From: an uncultured Bacteroidales bacterium
GTDB lineage: Bacteria; Bacteroidota; Bacteroidia; Bacteroidales; P3
Direction: 5' to 3'
NCBI GenBank assembly: GCA_900319595.1
Contig: ONOZ01000021.1
Coordinates: forward strand, 1-25,209
DNA length: 25,209 bases
Part shown: piece by piece, positions 1-7,180 of the stretch
Layout of the letters: each line of letters begins with the position of its first letter
How positions within the stretch are numbered: the stretch's first letter is position 1
The notes under the pieces: model-generated
What the model saw: the letters and a program-made list of their open reading frames with translations, nothing else
Databases searched by the model: none
What the model was told of the DNA's origin: nothing
Program-made: the position numbers and the translations under genes

Positions 1-497
1 GTACGTTGTGCTTTTAAATTTGCACAATAATCTTCTGCACCTAAAGCAATTCCCATCATTCTCTTAGATGCGGTGGCTATTGCGTAAGCATTTATTATTC
101 CTTTCGTACTTTCAATTGCTGCCATAATTTGAGTTCTGCCCAAGCAGCCTAATTCTTTTTCAACTTTTTCTATTTCGGTCTCCAATTCCTGTACTTCTTC
201 TGCTGTTTCGGTTTTTGGCATACGAATAACATCTACACCCGCTTTTACCACAGCCTCCACATCTTTTTTGCCGTAAGGAGTTGAAAGCGGATTGACTCTT
301 ACAACCATTTCTGTATTGCCATAGTCAATAGTTTTCAATGCATTATGTACTAATAAACGTGCAGCGTCTTTTTCAGCCATCGTTACTGAATCTTCCAAAT
401 CTAACATTATTGAGTCAGGTGAGTAAATCATTGCATCTGACATCATTGCGGGGTTATTTCCCGGTACGAACATCATTGTTCTTCTTAATCTCTGCAT
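1..497 (-). CDS. citE: Citrate lyase beta subunit (citryl-CoA lyase), N-terminal part
   Basis: Reading the minus strand from the ATG at 497 gives 165 open codons that run off the left edge. The protein begins MQRLRRTMMFVPGNNPAMM and continues through SIMLDLEDSV, VVRVNPLSTPYG, AGVDVIRMPKTE and MAAIESTKGIINAY, the conserved blocks of the CitE/HpcH-HpaI aldolase TIM barrel. CitE cleaves citryl-thioester, carried on the acyl carrier protein, to oxaloacetate and acetyl-ACP in anaerobic citrate fermentation. The Arg of VVRVNP and the Glu of MAAIEST belong to the substrate and metal site in this family. The gene starts 28 bases after the citD stop, so the two are almost certainly co-transcribed, and citF would be expected beyond the left edge. 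An A/G-rich stretch (AGAAAG) just before the ATG may serve as a ribosome binding site. A malyl-CoA or citramalyl-CoA lyase-like paralogue is excluded mainly by the adjacent citD. Confidence 0.95.
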   Translation of the reverse strand, partial: MQRLRRTMMFVPGNNPAMMSDAMIYSPDSIMLDLEDSVTMAEKDAARLLVHNALKTIDYGNTEMVVRVNPLSTPYGKKDVEAVVKAGVDVIRMPKTETAEEVQELETEIEKVEKELGCLGRTQIMAAIESTKGIINAYAIATASKRMMGIALGAEDYCANLKAQR

Positions 498-525
498 TTC
501 TTTCTAAGTTTTTTCACATTTCCAA

Positions 526-807
526 CTAATCTTTCCAAACGTCTTTTCCTGTTGCTCTAACGGCAGCTGCAGTAACTCTTGCTCTGATTGTGCAGTCCAA
601 AGCCCCTTTGTCCGTTGCTTTAACTATTGCGTTATCAATACCAAAGCCATTTAATGTTTCGGTTATTACTTTTTTGATTTGATTACCGAATTGATATTTT
701 ACGGTAGAATCTAAATCAATCTCTACTCCAGCATTATTATTTGGAGCGATTTGAATGAAAATATCGCCTGATTCCAAAGTTCCAGCGAATGCTTCTTTTA
801 ATTCCAT
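526..807 (-). CDS. citD: Citrate lyase acyl carrier protein (gamma subunit)
   Basis: A 93-residue protein of normal CitD length. It contains AGTLESGDIFIQIAP at residues 8-22; the Ser of ESGD (residue 13) matches the serine that carries the phosphoribosyl-dephospho-CoA prosthetic group in characterised CitD proteins. Downstream DKGALDCTIRARV (residues 66-78) is the other strong family signature. The subunit shuttles acetyl and citryl groups between the alpha (CitF) and beta (CitE) subunits in the cytoplasm. The gene stops with TAG, the only TAG stop among the intact genes here, and is followed by citE after 28 bases. It lies 59 bases after the unidentified 867-1583 gene, with no clear promoter between, so it may be transcribed from further upstream. 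Confidence 0.96.
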   Translation of the reverse strand: MELKEAFAGTLESGDIFIQIAPNNNAGVEIDLDSTVKYQFGNQIKKVITETLNGFGIDNAIVKATDKGALDCTIRARVTAAAVRATGKDVWKD

Positions 808-866
808 TGTGTATTATTATTTTATGTTATTTATTTTTTTATATCTCTCCATGTATTGTCTAAACA

Positions 867-1583
867 TCATTGATTTACAAGATTATATTCAAAGTGTATA
901 AACTCTATTGTATTATCTGTGTTTTTTATTGTAAAAATTTTTTCTGCAATTTCTTTCCAGTTATTTGGTTTTGAGGTGATACATCCCATATCTGTCAAAA
1001 AATCTTTCAGAACAGCGAGATTATTTTGCCAATTTATGTTTTCAGTTAAATAAGGCCTCTGATTACCACAGACAAAATATCTTAGAGATGAAAATGTGGT
1101 GTAATCATCAGAATAGCAGCCTATTTGTAAATATTTATTATAAACTTTAATGAATTCTTCATTAGAGATACTGGAGTGAAATGAATAGTCTTGATGAGGA
1201 TTATAGAAATTTACTTGCTTGTCGTTATATTGAAGTTTTTGTAATGTACGTTTAATATTCTGTAATGTACCAATACAGTTATCAATACATTGGTAGATAA
1301 TTTGTTCATTAGTTTGGCTACAAAAACCATTTTGATAATTTAAAACCTGCAAAGTATTGATGCAATCCTCAATCATATCAACAGAAATATTTTGTGTTAT
1401 ATGTCTAGTTTGTGAAGAATTGTGCTTGGAATAAGTCACAATCATCATTTCTCTTTTCCAATGATACAAATTTGTTCGAAAAGCATCTGCAAAATCTATC
1501 AATTGCTTTGTTGTATAAGAGTCCCTGCTGGAATTAAATGTCTTAAAAAATTTGACAGCCATTATAAAATTGTCGTACGTCAT
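867..1583 (-). CDS. Hypothetical protein, 238 residues
   Basis: I do not recognise this protein. An open frame begins at a TTG at 1595, but the first ATG (1583, MTYDNFIMAVKFFK) is the more likely start and gives 238 residues. There is no signal peptide or membrane segment. It is rich in Asn, Gln, Tyr and Cys, with seven cysteines (74, 88, 99, 103, 156, 172, 201), and looks mostly helical in the middle (residues 70-120). The block INWQNNLAVLKDFLTDM (183-199) resembles the 'W..sl..L..li..L' stretch found near the C-terminus of many accessory Bacteroidetes proteins, a weak resemblance only. It sits 33 bases after the ligase gene and 59 before citD, in the same direction, which suggests co-transcription. 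Whether it has anything to do with citrate metabolism cannot be told; a late insertion into the cluster is equally possible. Confidence 0.7.
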   Translation of the reverse strand: MTYDNFIMAVKFFKTFNSSRDSYTTKQLIDFADAFRTNLYHWKREMMIVTYSKHNSSQTRHITQNISVDMIEDCINTLQVLNYQNGFCSQTNEQIIYQCIDNCIGTLQNIKRTLQKLQYNDKQVNFYNPHQDYSFHSSISNEEFIKVYNKYLQIGCYSDDYTTFSSLRYFVCGNQRPYLTENINWQNNLAVLKDFLTDMGCITSKPNNWKEIAEKIFTIKNTDNTIEFIHFEYNLVNQ

Positions 1584-1616
1584 TGCAATATCCAATTTTT
1601 AGTGTTAATCCCTTAT

Positions 1617-3278
1617 TTATAATCCCTTGTGCGAATACATATATCGCTTTATGCTTCTCTTAGGTGTCTTTTCAAACTCTTCTGCTTGGTTAAAAATCTG
1701 GGCAATCTGCTCGTATGCTGGTAGTTCAGCGTTAGTGTCCTTACGAATCTGTTCTAAAATCACATTATAACTATCTCTGCCAACACCATCTCTATCTAAT
1801 TTGTCGTAGTCTAAATTAACCAAGGCTGTAATCTTACCTTCCTTTTCTATAACTAATGCTTCATTAACATATTCCATACTATTAAGTTTGTCTTCTAACT
1901 CTTCGGGGTAAATATTTTGTCCATTGGACGATAGAATCATATTCTTCTTTCTACCTTTGATGAAAACATATCCGTCTTTATCCATTATGCCCAAATCTCC
2001 CGTGTGTAGCCACCCATCTTGTAATACTTTATGAGTCTCCTCTTCATTTTTATAATAGCCAAGCATGACATTGACACCGCGAGTTAATATCTCACCTGGT
2101 ATTTTAGTAGGGTCGGGCGAGTCAATTTTTACTTCCATCTCATCAACAGCTTTGCCACACGAACCTACTTTAGTTTCTTTCCAATCGGCATAGCAGATAA
2201 TTGGAGCACATTCGGTCATACCATAGCCAATAGTGTAACGAAATCCTATTTTTTTTAAAAACGCCTCAACCTCTTGATTCATAGCTGCTCCGCCAATGAT
2301 AACCTCGTAAAAATTCTCGCCAAAAGCCGTATGTAATTCCCTTTGAATACGTGTAAGCAACATTTTATCTATAGAAGGTATGCGTAGAAGTGTTTTTGTT
2401 AGTCTTTTATCCAAAAAAGGTTTCAATTTTGTCTTATAGATTTTCTCTATAATCAAAGGGACAGAAATGATAATATCTGGTTTCACCTCTGCTAAAGCCT
2501 GAGCAACTACTTTGGGCGAAGGGATACGCGAAAGGAAGTGAATATGTGTGCCTCTACGAAACTCTGTTATCAATTCGTAACTCATTCCATACATATGAGC
2601 CATAGGAAGCATACAAATACTATTACTATATTCGTTAAGGTCGGTTATAACTCTATCTGCAAAAATTTGATTTCCTATTAAAGCACGATAAGGTATCATA
2701 ACACCCTTAGAAGCAGAAGTTGTGCCAGAGGTATAGTTGATAAGAGCCAAATCATTTGGTTTTTCACGGCGATATTTCACATTCTTAACCGAAAAACCAT
2801 TAGGATATTTCTTTTTAAATAACTTTTGTAAATTGTCAAAGGCCTGTTGATATTTTGTGTTTTTGCAATAAACTAATTGAAAACCTTGCATAAGTAAAAC
2901 GGCATTGACATCAAAAAAATTATCTGCATCTACACCTTCCCAAACTATATCTCCAAGAATAGCAAACTTACAATCTGAATGATTCACCAAGTGCTCAACT
3001 TGTTGTGGTTTAAACTCGTGCAACAAAGGTACTGCAATTGCACCATAACTCAAAATAGCAAAAAAAGATATAGCCCAAGCAGAGCAGTTTCTTCCGCAAA
3101 TAGCAATATGGTCCCCTTGTTGAATGCCACATTGTTCAAAAAGAATATGTAACCTTGCAATCCTTTCTCCAACTTGAGAGAAAGGAATTGGTCCCGACTT
3201 GTAATCGCTTAACGCAGGTCGTCCCCAATGCTTTATAATACTCTGTTCAATATCCGCAATAAAGCTTTTATTTTCCAT
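1617..3278 (-). CDS. AMP-dependent acyl-CoA synthetase / long-chain fatty acid-CoA ligase
   Basis: An adenylate-forming enzyme of the ANL superfamily, 553 residues from the chosen ATG. It activates a carboxylic acid with ATP to the acyl-AMP and passes it to CoA or another thiol. Core motifs, in order: the phosphate loop YTSGTTSASKG (182-192), GYGMTECAP (351-359), GWLHTGDLG (422-430), the hinge GRKKNMILSSNG (442-453) and KTPKRSIKR (537-545) with the catalytic Lys of the mobile C-terminal domain. No signal peptide is present, so it is cytoplasmic or membrane-associated. The frame stays open to an ATG at 3311, but that lies only about ten bases after the inferred transcription start; the ATG at 3278 (MENKSF) leaves a normal leader and matches where such proteins begin. 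It heads the minus-strand run towards citDE and diverges from the porin gene. The acyl substrate cannot be read from the sequence. Confidence 0.92.
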   Translation of the reverse strand: MENKSFIADIEQSIIKHWGRPALSDYKSGPIPFSQVGERIARLHILFEQCGIQQGDHIAICGRNCSAWAISFFAILSYGAIAVPLLHEFKPQQVEHLVNHSDCKFAILGDIVWEGVDADNFFDVNAVLLMQGFQLVYCKNTKYQQAFDNLQKLFKKKYPNGFSVKNVKYRREKPNDLALINYTSGTTSASKGVMIPYRALIGNQIFADRVITDLNEYSNSICMLPMAHMYGMSYELITEFRRGTHIHFLSRIPSPKVVAQALAEVKPDIIISVPLIIEKIYKTKLKPFLDKRLTKTLLRIPSIDKMLLTRIQRELHTAFGENFYEVIIGGAAMNQEVEAFLKKIGFRYTIGYGMTECAPIICYADWKETKVGSCGKAVDEMEVKIDSPDPTKIPGEILTRGVNVMLGYYKNEEETHKVLQDGWLHTGDLGIMDKDGYVFIKGRKKNMILSSNGQNIYPEELEDKLNSMEYVNEALVIEKEGKITALVNLDYDKLDRDGVGRDSYNVILEQIRKDTNAELPAYEQIAQIFNQAEEFEKTPKRSIKRYMYSHKGL

Positions 3279-3328
3279 CGTTTTATATTTAACTGCACAA
3301 AACATGTGCATTATACTTTATAGGCTGG

Positions 3329-3361
3329 CAAAGGTACAACTTTTTTTTCAAAAAATTCAAA
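3329..3361 (-). promoter_or_regulatory. Bacteroidetes-type promoter for the acyl-CoA ligase operon
   Basis: On the minus strand TACCTTTG (3336 to 3329) fits the TAnnTTTG -7 element of Bacteroidetes sigma-ABfr, with TTTG (3361 to 3358) 21 bases upstream as the -33 element. The inferred transcript would start near 3322, about 44 bases before the ATG at 3278. This argues against the ATG at 3311. Confidence 0.7.
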
Positions 3362-3380
3362 ATATATAAAAAAATATTTG

Positions 3381-3388
3381 TAATTTTG
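3381..3388 (+). promoter_or_regulatory. -7 promoter element for the porin gene
   Basis: TAATTTTG on the plus strand matches TAnnTTTG and lies 26 bases before the porin ATG. I see no clear TTTG at the right distance upstream; that stretch is occupied by the -33 box of the divergent ligase promoter, so the two promoters lie back to back. Confidence 0.55.
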
Positions 3389-3413
3389 CAATATAGAAGA
3401 AGATAAAACAGCT

Positions 3414-4640
3414 ATGAAAAGGATTTTTTTGACCATATGTATAACTCTATTGTGTTTTAATTTTACTATTATTGCACAAGTAGATTGGAAAGATAGATTA
3501 CAAGTTGGTGGTTTCATACAAACGGAGTTGGAATGGTTACAATACGAGGGTAAAAGCAATAATGGTGGCAAGCAAACTTATGAAGCAAGGCGTGATGGAG
3601 CTAATAATGACTATTTTGTTCGCTATGGAGTTAGACGAGGTGGCATAAGGTTAGCGTATAATCAAGGTATAACAACAGGAGTCTTTGAATTGGATTTGAA
3701 TGATGGCGGATTATACCCCAAAGCAGCGATGATACAGATAAAACCTGCTACATTTATTGAAATAAGTGCCGGTCTGCAAGCAATATGGTTCGGAGAAGAA
3801 GTGCCATATCCTACACCGAAACAAGAGGTATTGGAGCATTGCGATTTATTGCGTAATCTTTTCTTTTTGGATAGGGATTTAGGAGTAAAAGTTTCACTCA
3901 AAAGTCCGCAAGATTGGGCAACTGCAGGACTAAGATTAGACGTTGGCTTTATAAGTGGCAATAATATCAATAAAGTTCCCGATGGAAAATTTAATTTTGT
4001 GGGACATCTGAAATACGAAAAAACTATTCAAGATGTTTATTTTGGTATAGGTACTTCGATGTTTACTGGTAAGGTACATAATATGTATAAAGAATTAACT
4101 AACAACGGTGCTACACTTTCTATTCCAACAACTTATAATAATATATTCACAAATGAAGAAAATCCAAAGAGAACATATTTTGGTGTTGATGCACAATTAA
4201 AATTTAATACTTCATTATTAGGTACTACCGAATTGAAAGGTGAATATATTTGGGGAACACACCCTTCTCAAATTAATTCTTTACGCTCTCCAAACAATAA
4301 TGAATATTCTGATAATATAAATGATGCATATTGTTTGGCAAGAAAATTCAATGGTGGCTATATTTACGCATTTCAAGACTTAGGAAGATTGCCTTTACGC
4401 TTACTTTTGAAATATACATTCTATAATCCGAATACAGATTTGACGAGTGAAGAAAAACAATTCACAGCAGACGTTAGTTATCAGACTTTTGGCGTTGGTT
4501 GTCAATGGAGAATAGCGAAAGGATTAGGCTTAACGGGTATTTTTAATGTGAATTCAAACGAAAATTGCGACAATTTAGCACAATATAATTACAATCGTAA
4601 AGACAACCACTTCACATTACGCCTACAATACGAGTTTTAA
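3414..4640 (+). CDS. Outer-membrane beta-barrel porin (phosphate-selective porin O/P-like)
   Basis: A 408-residue protein with a clear signal peptide (MKRIFLTICITLLCFNFTIIAQ, predicted cut after about residue 21). The mature part alternates aromatic, polar and glycine-rich strands typical of a beta-barrel (LQVGGFIQTELEWLQ, VRRGGIRLAY, GVFELDLND, AGLQAIWFGEE, TADVSYQTFGVGCQWRI) and ends in LRLQYEF, a C-terminal phenylalanine as recognised by the BAM machinery. The DLGVKVSLKSP and QYEGK-type features fit the Bacteroidetes porin family related to OprO/OprP; specificity for phosphate is family naming only and not shown here. The ATG is preceded by a purine-rich stretch and a -7 box 26 bases upstream. 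It is divergent from the ligase and appears to be a single-gene transcript ending at an A/T hairpin at 4652-4673. Confidence 0.85.
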   Translation: MKRIFLTICITLLCFNFTIIAQVDWKDRLQVGGFIQTELEWLQYEGKSNNGGKQTYEARRDGANNDYFVRYGVRRGGIRLAYNQGITTGVFELDLNDGGLYPKAAMIQIKPATFIEISAGLQAIWFGEEVPYPTPKQEVLEHCDLLRNLFFLDRDLGVKVSLKSPQDWATAGLRLDVGFISGNNINKVPDGKFNFVGHLKYEKTIQDVYFGIGTSMFTGKVHNMYKELTNNGATLSIPTTYNNIFTNEENPKRTYFGVDAQLKFNTSLLGTTELKGEYIWGTHPSQINSLRSPNNNEYSDNINDAYCLARKFNGGYIYAFQDLGRLPLRLLLKYTFYNPNTDLTSEEKQFTADVSYQTFGVGCQWRIAKGLGLTGIFNVNSNENCDNLAQYNYNRKDNHFTLRLQYEF

Positions 4641-4651
4641 GAAGAAATTGA

Positions 4652-4673
4652 ATAAATTTTGACTAATTTATTG
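4652..4673 (+). terminator. Weak hairpin after the porin gene
   Basis: AATAAATT and AATTTATT form a perfect 8-base stem around the loop TTGACT, 11 bases after the porin stop, followed by TCTTTATTTG. The stem has only A-T pairs, so termination would be weak. It also lies just beyond the end of the oppositely directed pseudogene. Confidence 0.4.
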
Positions 4674-4677
4674 TCTT

Positions 4678-4889
4678 TATTTGTCAATGAATTCTTCATA
4701 CGTTTCCATATCTCTAATAAAGTTTATTTTATAAACTCGTTTATTTTCGCTATTAAGATAATCCATTTTCTGCACACGCACACTATTAAAACCAAATTCA
4801 TCTAAATCTTGCATAGTTATTAGAGTTCTTGGCTTTTTATGAAGGACTTTTCTTAATAACCAATTACCTAATTCTATATTTGGATTAGA
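4678..4889 (-). pseudogene. Frameshifted C-terminal remnant, possibly of a restriction endonuclease
   Basis: Directly after the HNH gene the minus strand reads SNPNIELGNWLLRKVLHKK, PRTLITMQDLDEFGFNSV and RVQKMDYLNSEN, then shifts by one base near 4740 and continues as VYKINFIRDMETYEEFIDK to a TAA at 4678. A TAG sits immediately before the first Ser codon, so there is no start and the head of the gene is missing. The pattern 'LG.WL...L ... L.T...L..fG..SV.v.K ... Y.I.F' resembles the C-terminal end of NgoFVII-type (phospholipase-D-fold) restriction endonucleases. That identification is from memory and tentative. The neighbours (HNH nuclease, methyltransferase stub) support a decayed restriction-modification locus. 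Confidence 0.5.
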
Positions 4890-4896
4890 CTATACA

Positions 4897-5697
4897 TTAC
4901 TTTTTTAGAATAGTATCCCTGTGCCACTCTAAAAATTTAGTATTTGGCTTGTATTTATTGGGAATAATGAGTTTGTTATGTTTGATTGAATCAAAATATT
5001 TGTTATAATACACTTTGTCCATATTAGATTGCAGTTCTTTTGAAAAAATCAACTTGTAGTCATCATCAAAGGAAATCAATCCACAATCAAATGCTTTATC
5101 GTACAACGTGGATAAACAAATACCATTTTCTGGGTTTAATCTTTCTTTATCATTGACCGACCAAGGAATTATATGACTTGCAATTAACAATTCTTTTATG
5201 TCGATACCTGTTAAAGCACATTTATTATCATAATTTGCTAACACCATTTTGCGAAAGAAATTTTGATTTACTCTTGTCTTAACCTCTTTTAATCTACTTT
5301 CCCCCTTAATGTCTTTCGGAATATTTGATAAAATGTCATCATACTTATGTTCTATGGTAGTGTCTTGATATTTTGATAAAATTTGTTCGCTCTCAAATAC
5401 TAATCTTTCCTTATTTTCAAAAAATTCATCCCAATATATTTGACATTTCTTCTTATGTGCGTCCATGCCTTTAATACCTCTACCTTGTAACAAGGGATCG
5501 CAAGACGCAAAATTGGACAGTCTAAGAGCAATACTACTCGGCGTTCTTCCCATAAGATTAGCCAAACTTATTACTTCAGGATTTCTGTTTGTAAATGTGC
5601 GATATGGAATCTTAAAGTACAAGTTAAAGACAAGAATCATCTCTTCCCTTGACCATTTATCTCCTTTTTGAGGTTTAATAATCATATTAAGTTCCAT
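4897..5697 (-). CDS. HNH endonuclease
   Basis: A 266-residue protein with a C-terminal HNH nuclease domain: CALTG (160-164), ASHIIPW (173-179) with the metal-binding His, and NGICLSTLYDKAFD (191-204). This is the HNH arrangement seen in many restriction-like endonucleases. The N-terminal part (residues 14-75, KWSREEMILVFNLYFKIPYR and MGRTPSSIALRLSNF) looks like a helical, SANT/Myb-like DNA-binding module and recurs in front of this HNH type in Bacteroidetes. The chosen ATG at 5697 and the one at 5685 are equally plausible. It starts 33 bases after the methyltransferase stub and ends 7 bases before the remnant at 4889, so it seems the only complete gene of a former restriction-modification operon. 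If active it would cut DNA without its cognate methylase nearby, so it may be inactive, need modified DNA, or be protected elsewhere in the genome. Confidence 0.85.
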   Translation of the reverse strand: MELNMIIKPQKGDKWSREEMILVFNLYFKIPYRTFTNRNPEVISLANLMGRTPSSIALRLSNFASCDPLLQGRGIKGMDAHKKKCQIYWDEFFENKERLVFESEQILSKYQDTTIEHKYDDILSNIPKDIKGESRLKEVKTRVNQNFFRKMVLANYDNKCALTGIDIKELLIASHIIPWSVNDKERLNPENGICLSTLYDKAFDCGLISFDDDYKLIFSKELQSNMDKVYYNKYFDSIKHNKLIIPNKYKPNTKFLEWHRDTILKK

Positions 5698-5730
5698 ATT
5701 TTCTATATATTAAAAGAGAAAACATATTTT

Positions 5731-5865
5731 CTACCGACCTGCCTTTTGGATTGCTAAACGAAAGCCTCCTATACCTGCGAACAAATCTATAAATGTAAAT
5801 TTTGGCTTTGCGGGCGATTCAAATATTTTGTTTGGTGTTGTTGATTTCCTAATATCATTTAGTTT
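5731..5865 (-). pseudogene. N-terminal stub of a C5-cytosine DNA methyltransferase
   Basis: The minus strand encodes 44 residues that include STTPNKIFESPAKPKFT followed by FIDLFAGIGGFRLAIQKAG, an unmistakable motif I (S-adenosylmethionine-binding FxGxGG loop) of Dcm/HhaI-type C5-cytosine methyltransferases. It stops at TAG (5733 to 5731) right after motif I, so the catalytic PCQ motif and the rest of about 350 residues are missing. The frame has no in-frame start: an ATG at 5858 lies out of frame by one base, as if one base had been lost just after the start codon. A promoter -7 box (5882 to 5875) still sits just upstream. It therefore looks like the leftover front of the methylase gene that once headed this operon. 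Confidence 0.85.
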
Positions 5866-5874
5866 TCAATTTCG

Positions 5875-5882
5875 CAAAGATA
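5875..5882 (-). promoter_or_regulatory. -7 promoter element of the decayed restriction-modification operon
   Basis: TATCTTTG on the minus strand matches TAnnTTTG exactly and lies about 17 bases before the disrupted methyltransferase start. No TTTG is found at the usual spacing (the nearest is 26 bases upstream). It probably still drives the HNH gene. Confidence 0.5.
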
Positions 5883-5941
5883 CAAAACTTTTTTGAAATA
5901 CGAATCATCAAAGTAGCAAAAAATGAATAATGTCTTGGTCT

Positions 5942-6673
5942 TTAGTTTTTTATAGGTAAGTGTTTCCACAACCAATTAGGAATTAGACGCCAGAAAAATG
6001 TTATAACGGCATAAAGATTATTAACAACTTTTATTCTCCTTTGGTTTTCTATGGCACGGATAATCTTTTTGCTAACATAATCGGCGTCCATAAGCAATGG
6101 GTATGATTTTTTGCTGTCCAAAAGTTCCGTTTTGACAAAACCTGGACGAATATCTGTAAATGTTATTCCCAGTCTGTGCATGTAAGACAACTGCTCTAAA
6201 CTTTGAATATAGGTATTTTGAAAACGTTTTGTGGAAGAGTAAGATGGAGCAGCCCCAAGACCTTTCGTTCCCGCGATAGAAGTAATGCAAGCAATATGAC
6301 CTTTGATATGATTTGCCTTAAAATAATTGAAAGCAGTAGTAATCATACGAGTAAATCCCAAGCCATTGACTTCAATTGTAGAAATCTCCTTGTTATAATC
6401 CAAATCTTCATTATGAAAGCCGATACCTGAGGCATGAAAATAAATATCCATGCCACCATTCTTTTCAATAAGTGATAAGAATTGTTTGTCGGCGTCATCT
6501 TTTGTTATATCAATTTGTTGATATACAATATTATTAGGATACTTCGTTTGAATTTCTTGTAAATTATCCTCTCTACGAGCCGCAATTCCAACATGATAGC
6601 CCTTTTGTGCAAAAATTTCGGCACATATTCGCCCCATACCACTTGATGCACCCATTATAATTATGTGTTTCAT
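5942..6673 (-). CDS. Short-chain dehydrogenase/reductase (SDR) family oxidoreductase
   Basis: A 243-residue classical SDR. The Rossmann dinucleotide loop is GASSGMG (8-14), the NAG-type motif region is ASGIGFHN (81-88), the catalytic Ser lies in CITSIAG (129-135), and YSSTK (145-149) supplies the Tyr and Lys. The Arg pair after strand 2 (AARRED, 31-36) suggests NADP(H) preference. The C-terminal 35 residues (NNLYAVITFFWRLIPNWLW) are hydrophobic and aromatic, suggesting membrane association, as in SDRs acting on lipid or sterol-like substrates. The actual substrate is unknown. It is a single gene with its own well-formed promoter (6708-6739), divergent from the cupin gene. Confidence 0.9.
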   Translation of the reverse strand: MKHIIIMGASSGMGRICAEIFAQKGYHVGIAARREDNLQEIQTKYPNNIVYQQIDITKDDADKQFLSLIEKNGGMDIYFHASGIGFHNEDLDYNKEISTIEVNGLGFTRMITTAFNYFKANHIKGHIACITSIAGTKGLGAAPSYSSTKRFQNTYIQSLEQLSYMHRLGITFTDIRPGFVKTELLDSKKSYPLLMDADYVSKKIIRAIENQRRIKVVNNLYAVITFFWRLIPNWLWKHLPIKN

Positions 6674-6707
6674 AGTATTTTATGTTTTTATTTACATATT
6701 AGTTTGG

Positions 6708-6739
6708 CAAAATTAAAATAATTTTGGATTTTCAGCAAA
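6708..6739 (-). promoter_or_regulatory. Bacteroidetes-type promoter for the SDR gene
   Basis: TAATTTTG (6715 to 6708) as -7 box and TTTG (6739 to 6736) as -33 box, 20 bases apart on the minus strand. This is one of the best consensus matches in the window and gives a leader of about 30 bases before the ATG at 6673. Confidence 0.75.
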
Positions 6740-6758
6740 ATGATTTCAATTTTTGTAT

Positions 6759-6766
6759 TACCTTTG
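6759..6766 (+). promoter_or_regulatory. -7 promoter element for the cupin gene
   Basis: TACCTTTG on the plus strand matches TAnnTTTG. The transcript would start near 6774, which puts the TTG at 6780 too close to the start and supports the ATG at 6798. No convincing -33 box is seen. Confidence 0.55.
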
Positions 6767-6797
6767 CTAATCAAAACGATTGAAAATTAATAAAATT

Positions 6798-7124
6798 ATG
6801 GATACAAAGATAGAAAAAAAGAAAGTATTTTTGCCAGATGCAATGATAGAATATGCACAAGACGGAATAGTTAGCAAGGAATTCGTAACAACAGACAAAG
6901 GAGGCATAACACTTTTTGCTTTTGACAAAGGACAGAGATTAAGCGAACATTCTGCTCCGTTTGATGCCGTAGTTACGATTGTAGATGGCAAAGCAAAAAT
7001 AACAATAGATGGAGAGCCGTTTATAGTATCAAAAGGCGAGATGATAATTATGCCAGCCAATCACCCACATAGTGTTATTGCCGAAGAAAAGTTTAAAATG
7101 CTTTTGACTATGATACGAGGTTAA
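6798..7124 (+). CDS. Small cupin-domain protein
   Basis: A 108-residue single-domain cupin, starting at the ATG at 6798 (MDTKIEKKKVFL); a TTG further up at 6780 is in frame but unlikely. The two cupin motifs are visible: LSEHSAPFDAVVTIVDGKAKITIDGE (in part, around residues 48-73) and GEMIIMPANHPHSVIAEE (around 79-96). Metal-ligand candidates are His50, the His pair of NHPHS and Asp55; the usual HxH of motif 1 is reduced to a single His (SEHSAP), as in several small Bacteroidetes cupins. Such proteins often bind a small ligand or metal, and the function here is unknown. The gene is monocistronic, with its own -7 box, and ends at a shared terminator facing the DUF438 gene. Confidence 0.88.
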   Translation: MDTKIEKKKVFLPDAMIEYAQDGIVSKEFVTTDKGGITLFAFDKGQRLSEHSAPFDAVVTIVDGKAKITIDGEPFIVSKGEMIIMPANHPHSVIAEEKFKMLLTMIRG

Positions 7125-7144
7125 AAGATAAACTAAATAAAAAA

Positions 7145-7168
7145 GTCGGCAAATATTCAATCACCGAC
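7145..7168. terminator. Bidirectional terminator between the cupin and DUF438 genes
   Basis: GTCGG and CCGAC pair across a 14-base loop. The stem is flanked by A-rich sequence on the left and a run of eight T on the right (7170-7177), so it can end transcripts from both directions. The two genes converge on it. Confidence 0.75.
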
Positions 7169-7180
7169 GTTTTTTTTGAT

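Noticed and set aside
3279..3311. Upstream start (MHMFCAVKYKT) for the acyl-CoA ligase
   Set aside because: It lies about ten bases from the inferred transcript start, and the added residues do not resemble the family. The ATG at 3278 is preferred.
3311..3571. 86-codon minus-strand open frame upstream of the ligase
   Set aside because: It overlaps the start of the porin gene and both divergent promoters, and its translation has no protein-like features.
6780..6797. TTG start for the cupin gene
   Set aside because: It falls almost on the inferred transcript start, and an ATG six codons downstream gives the standard cupin N-terminus.
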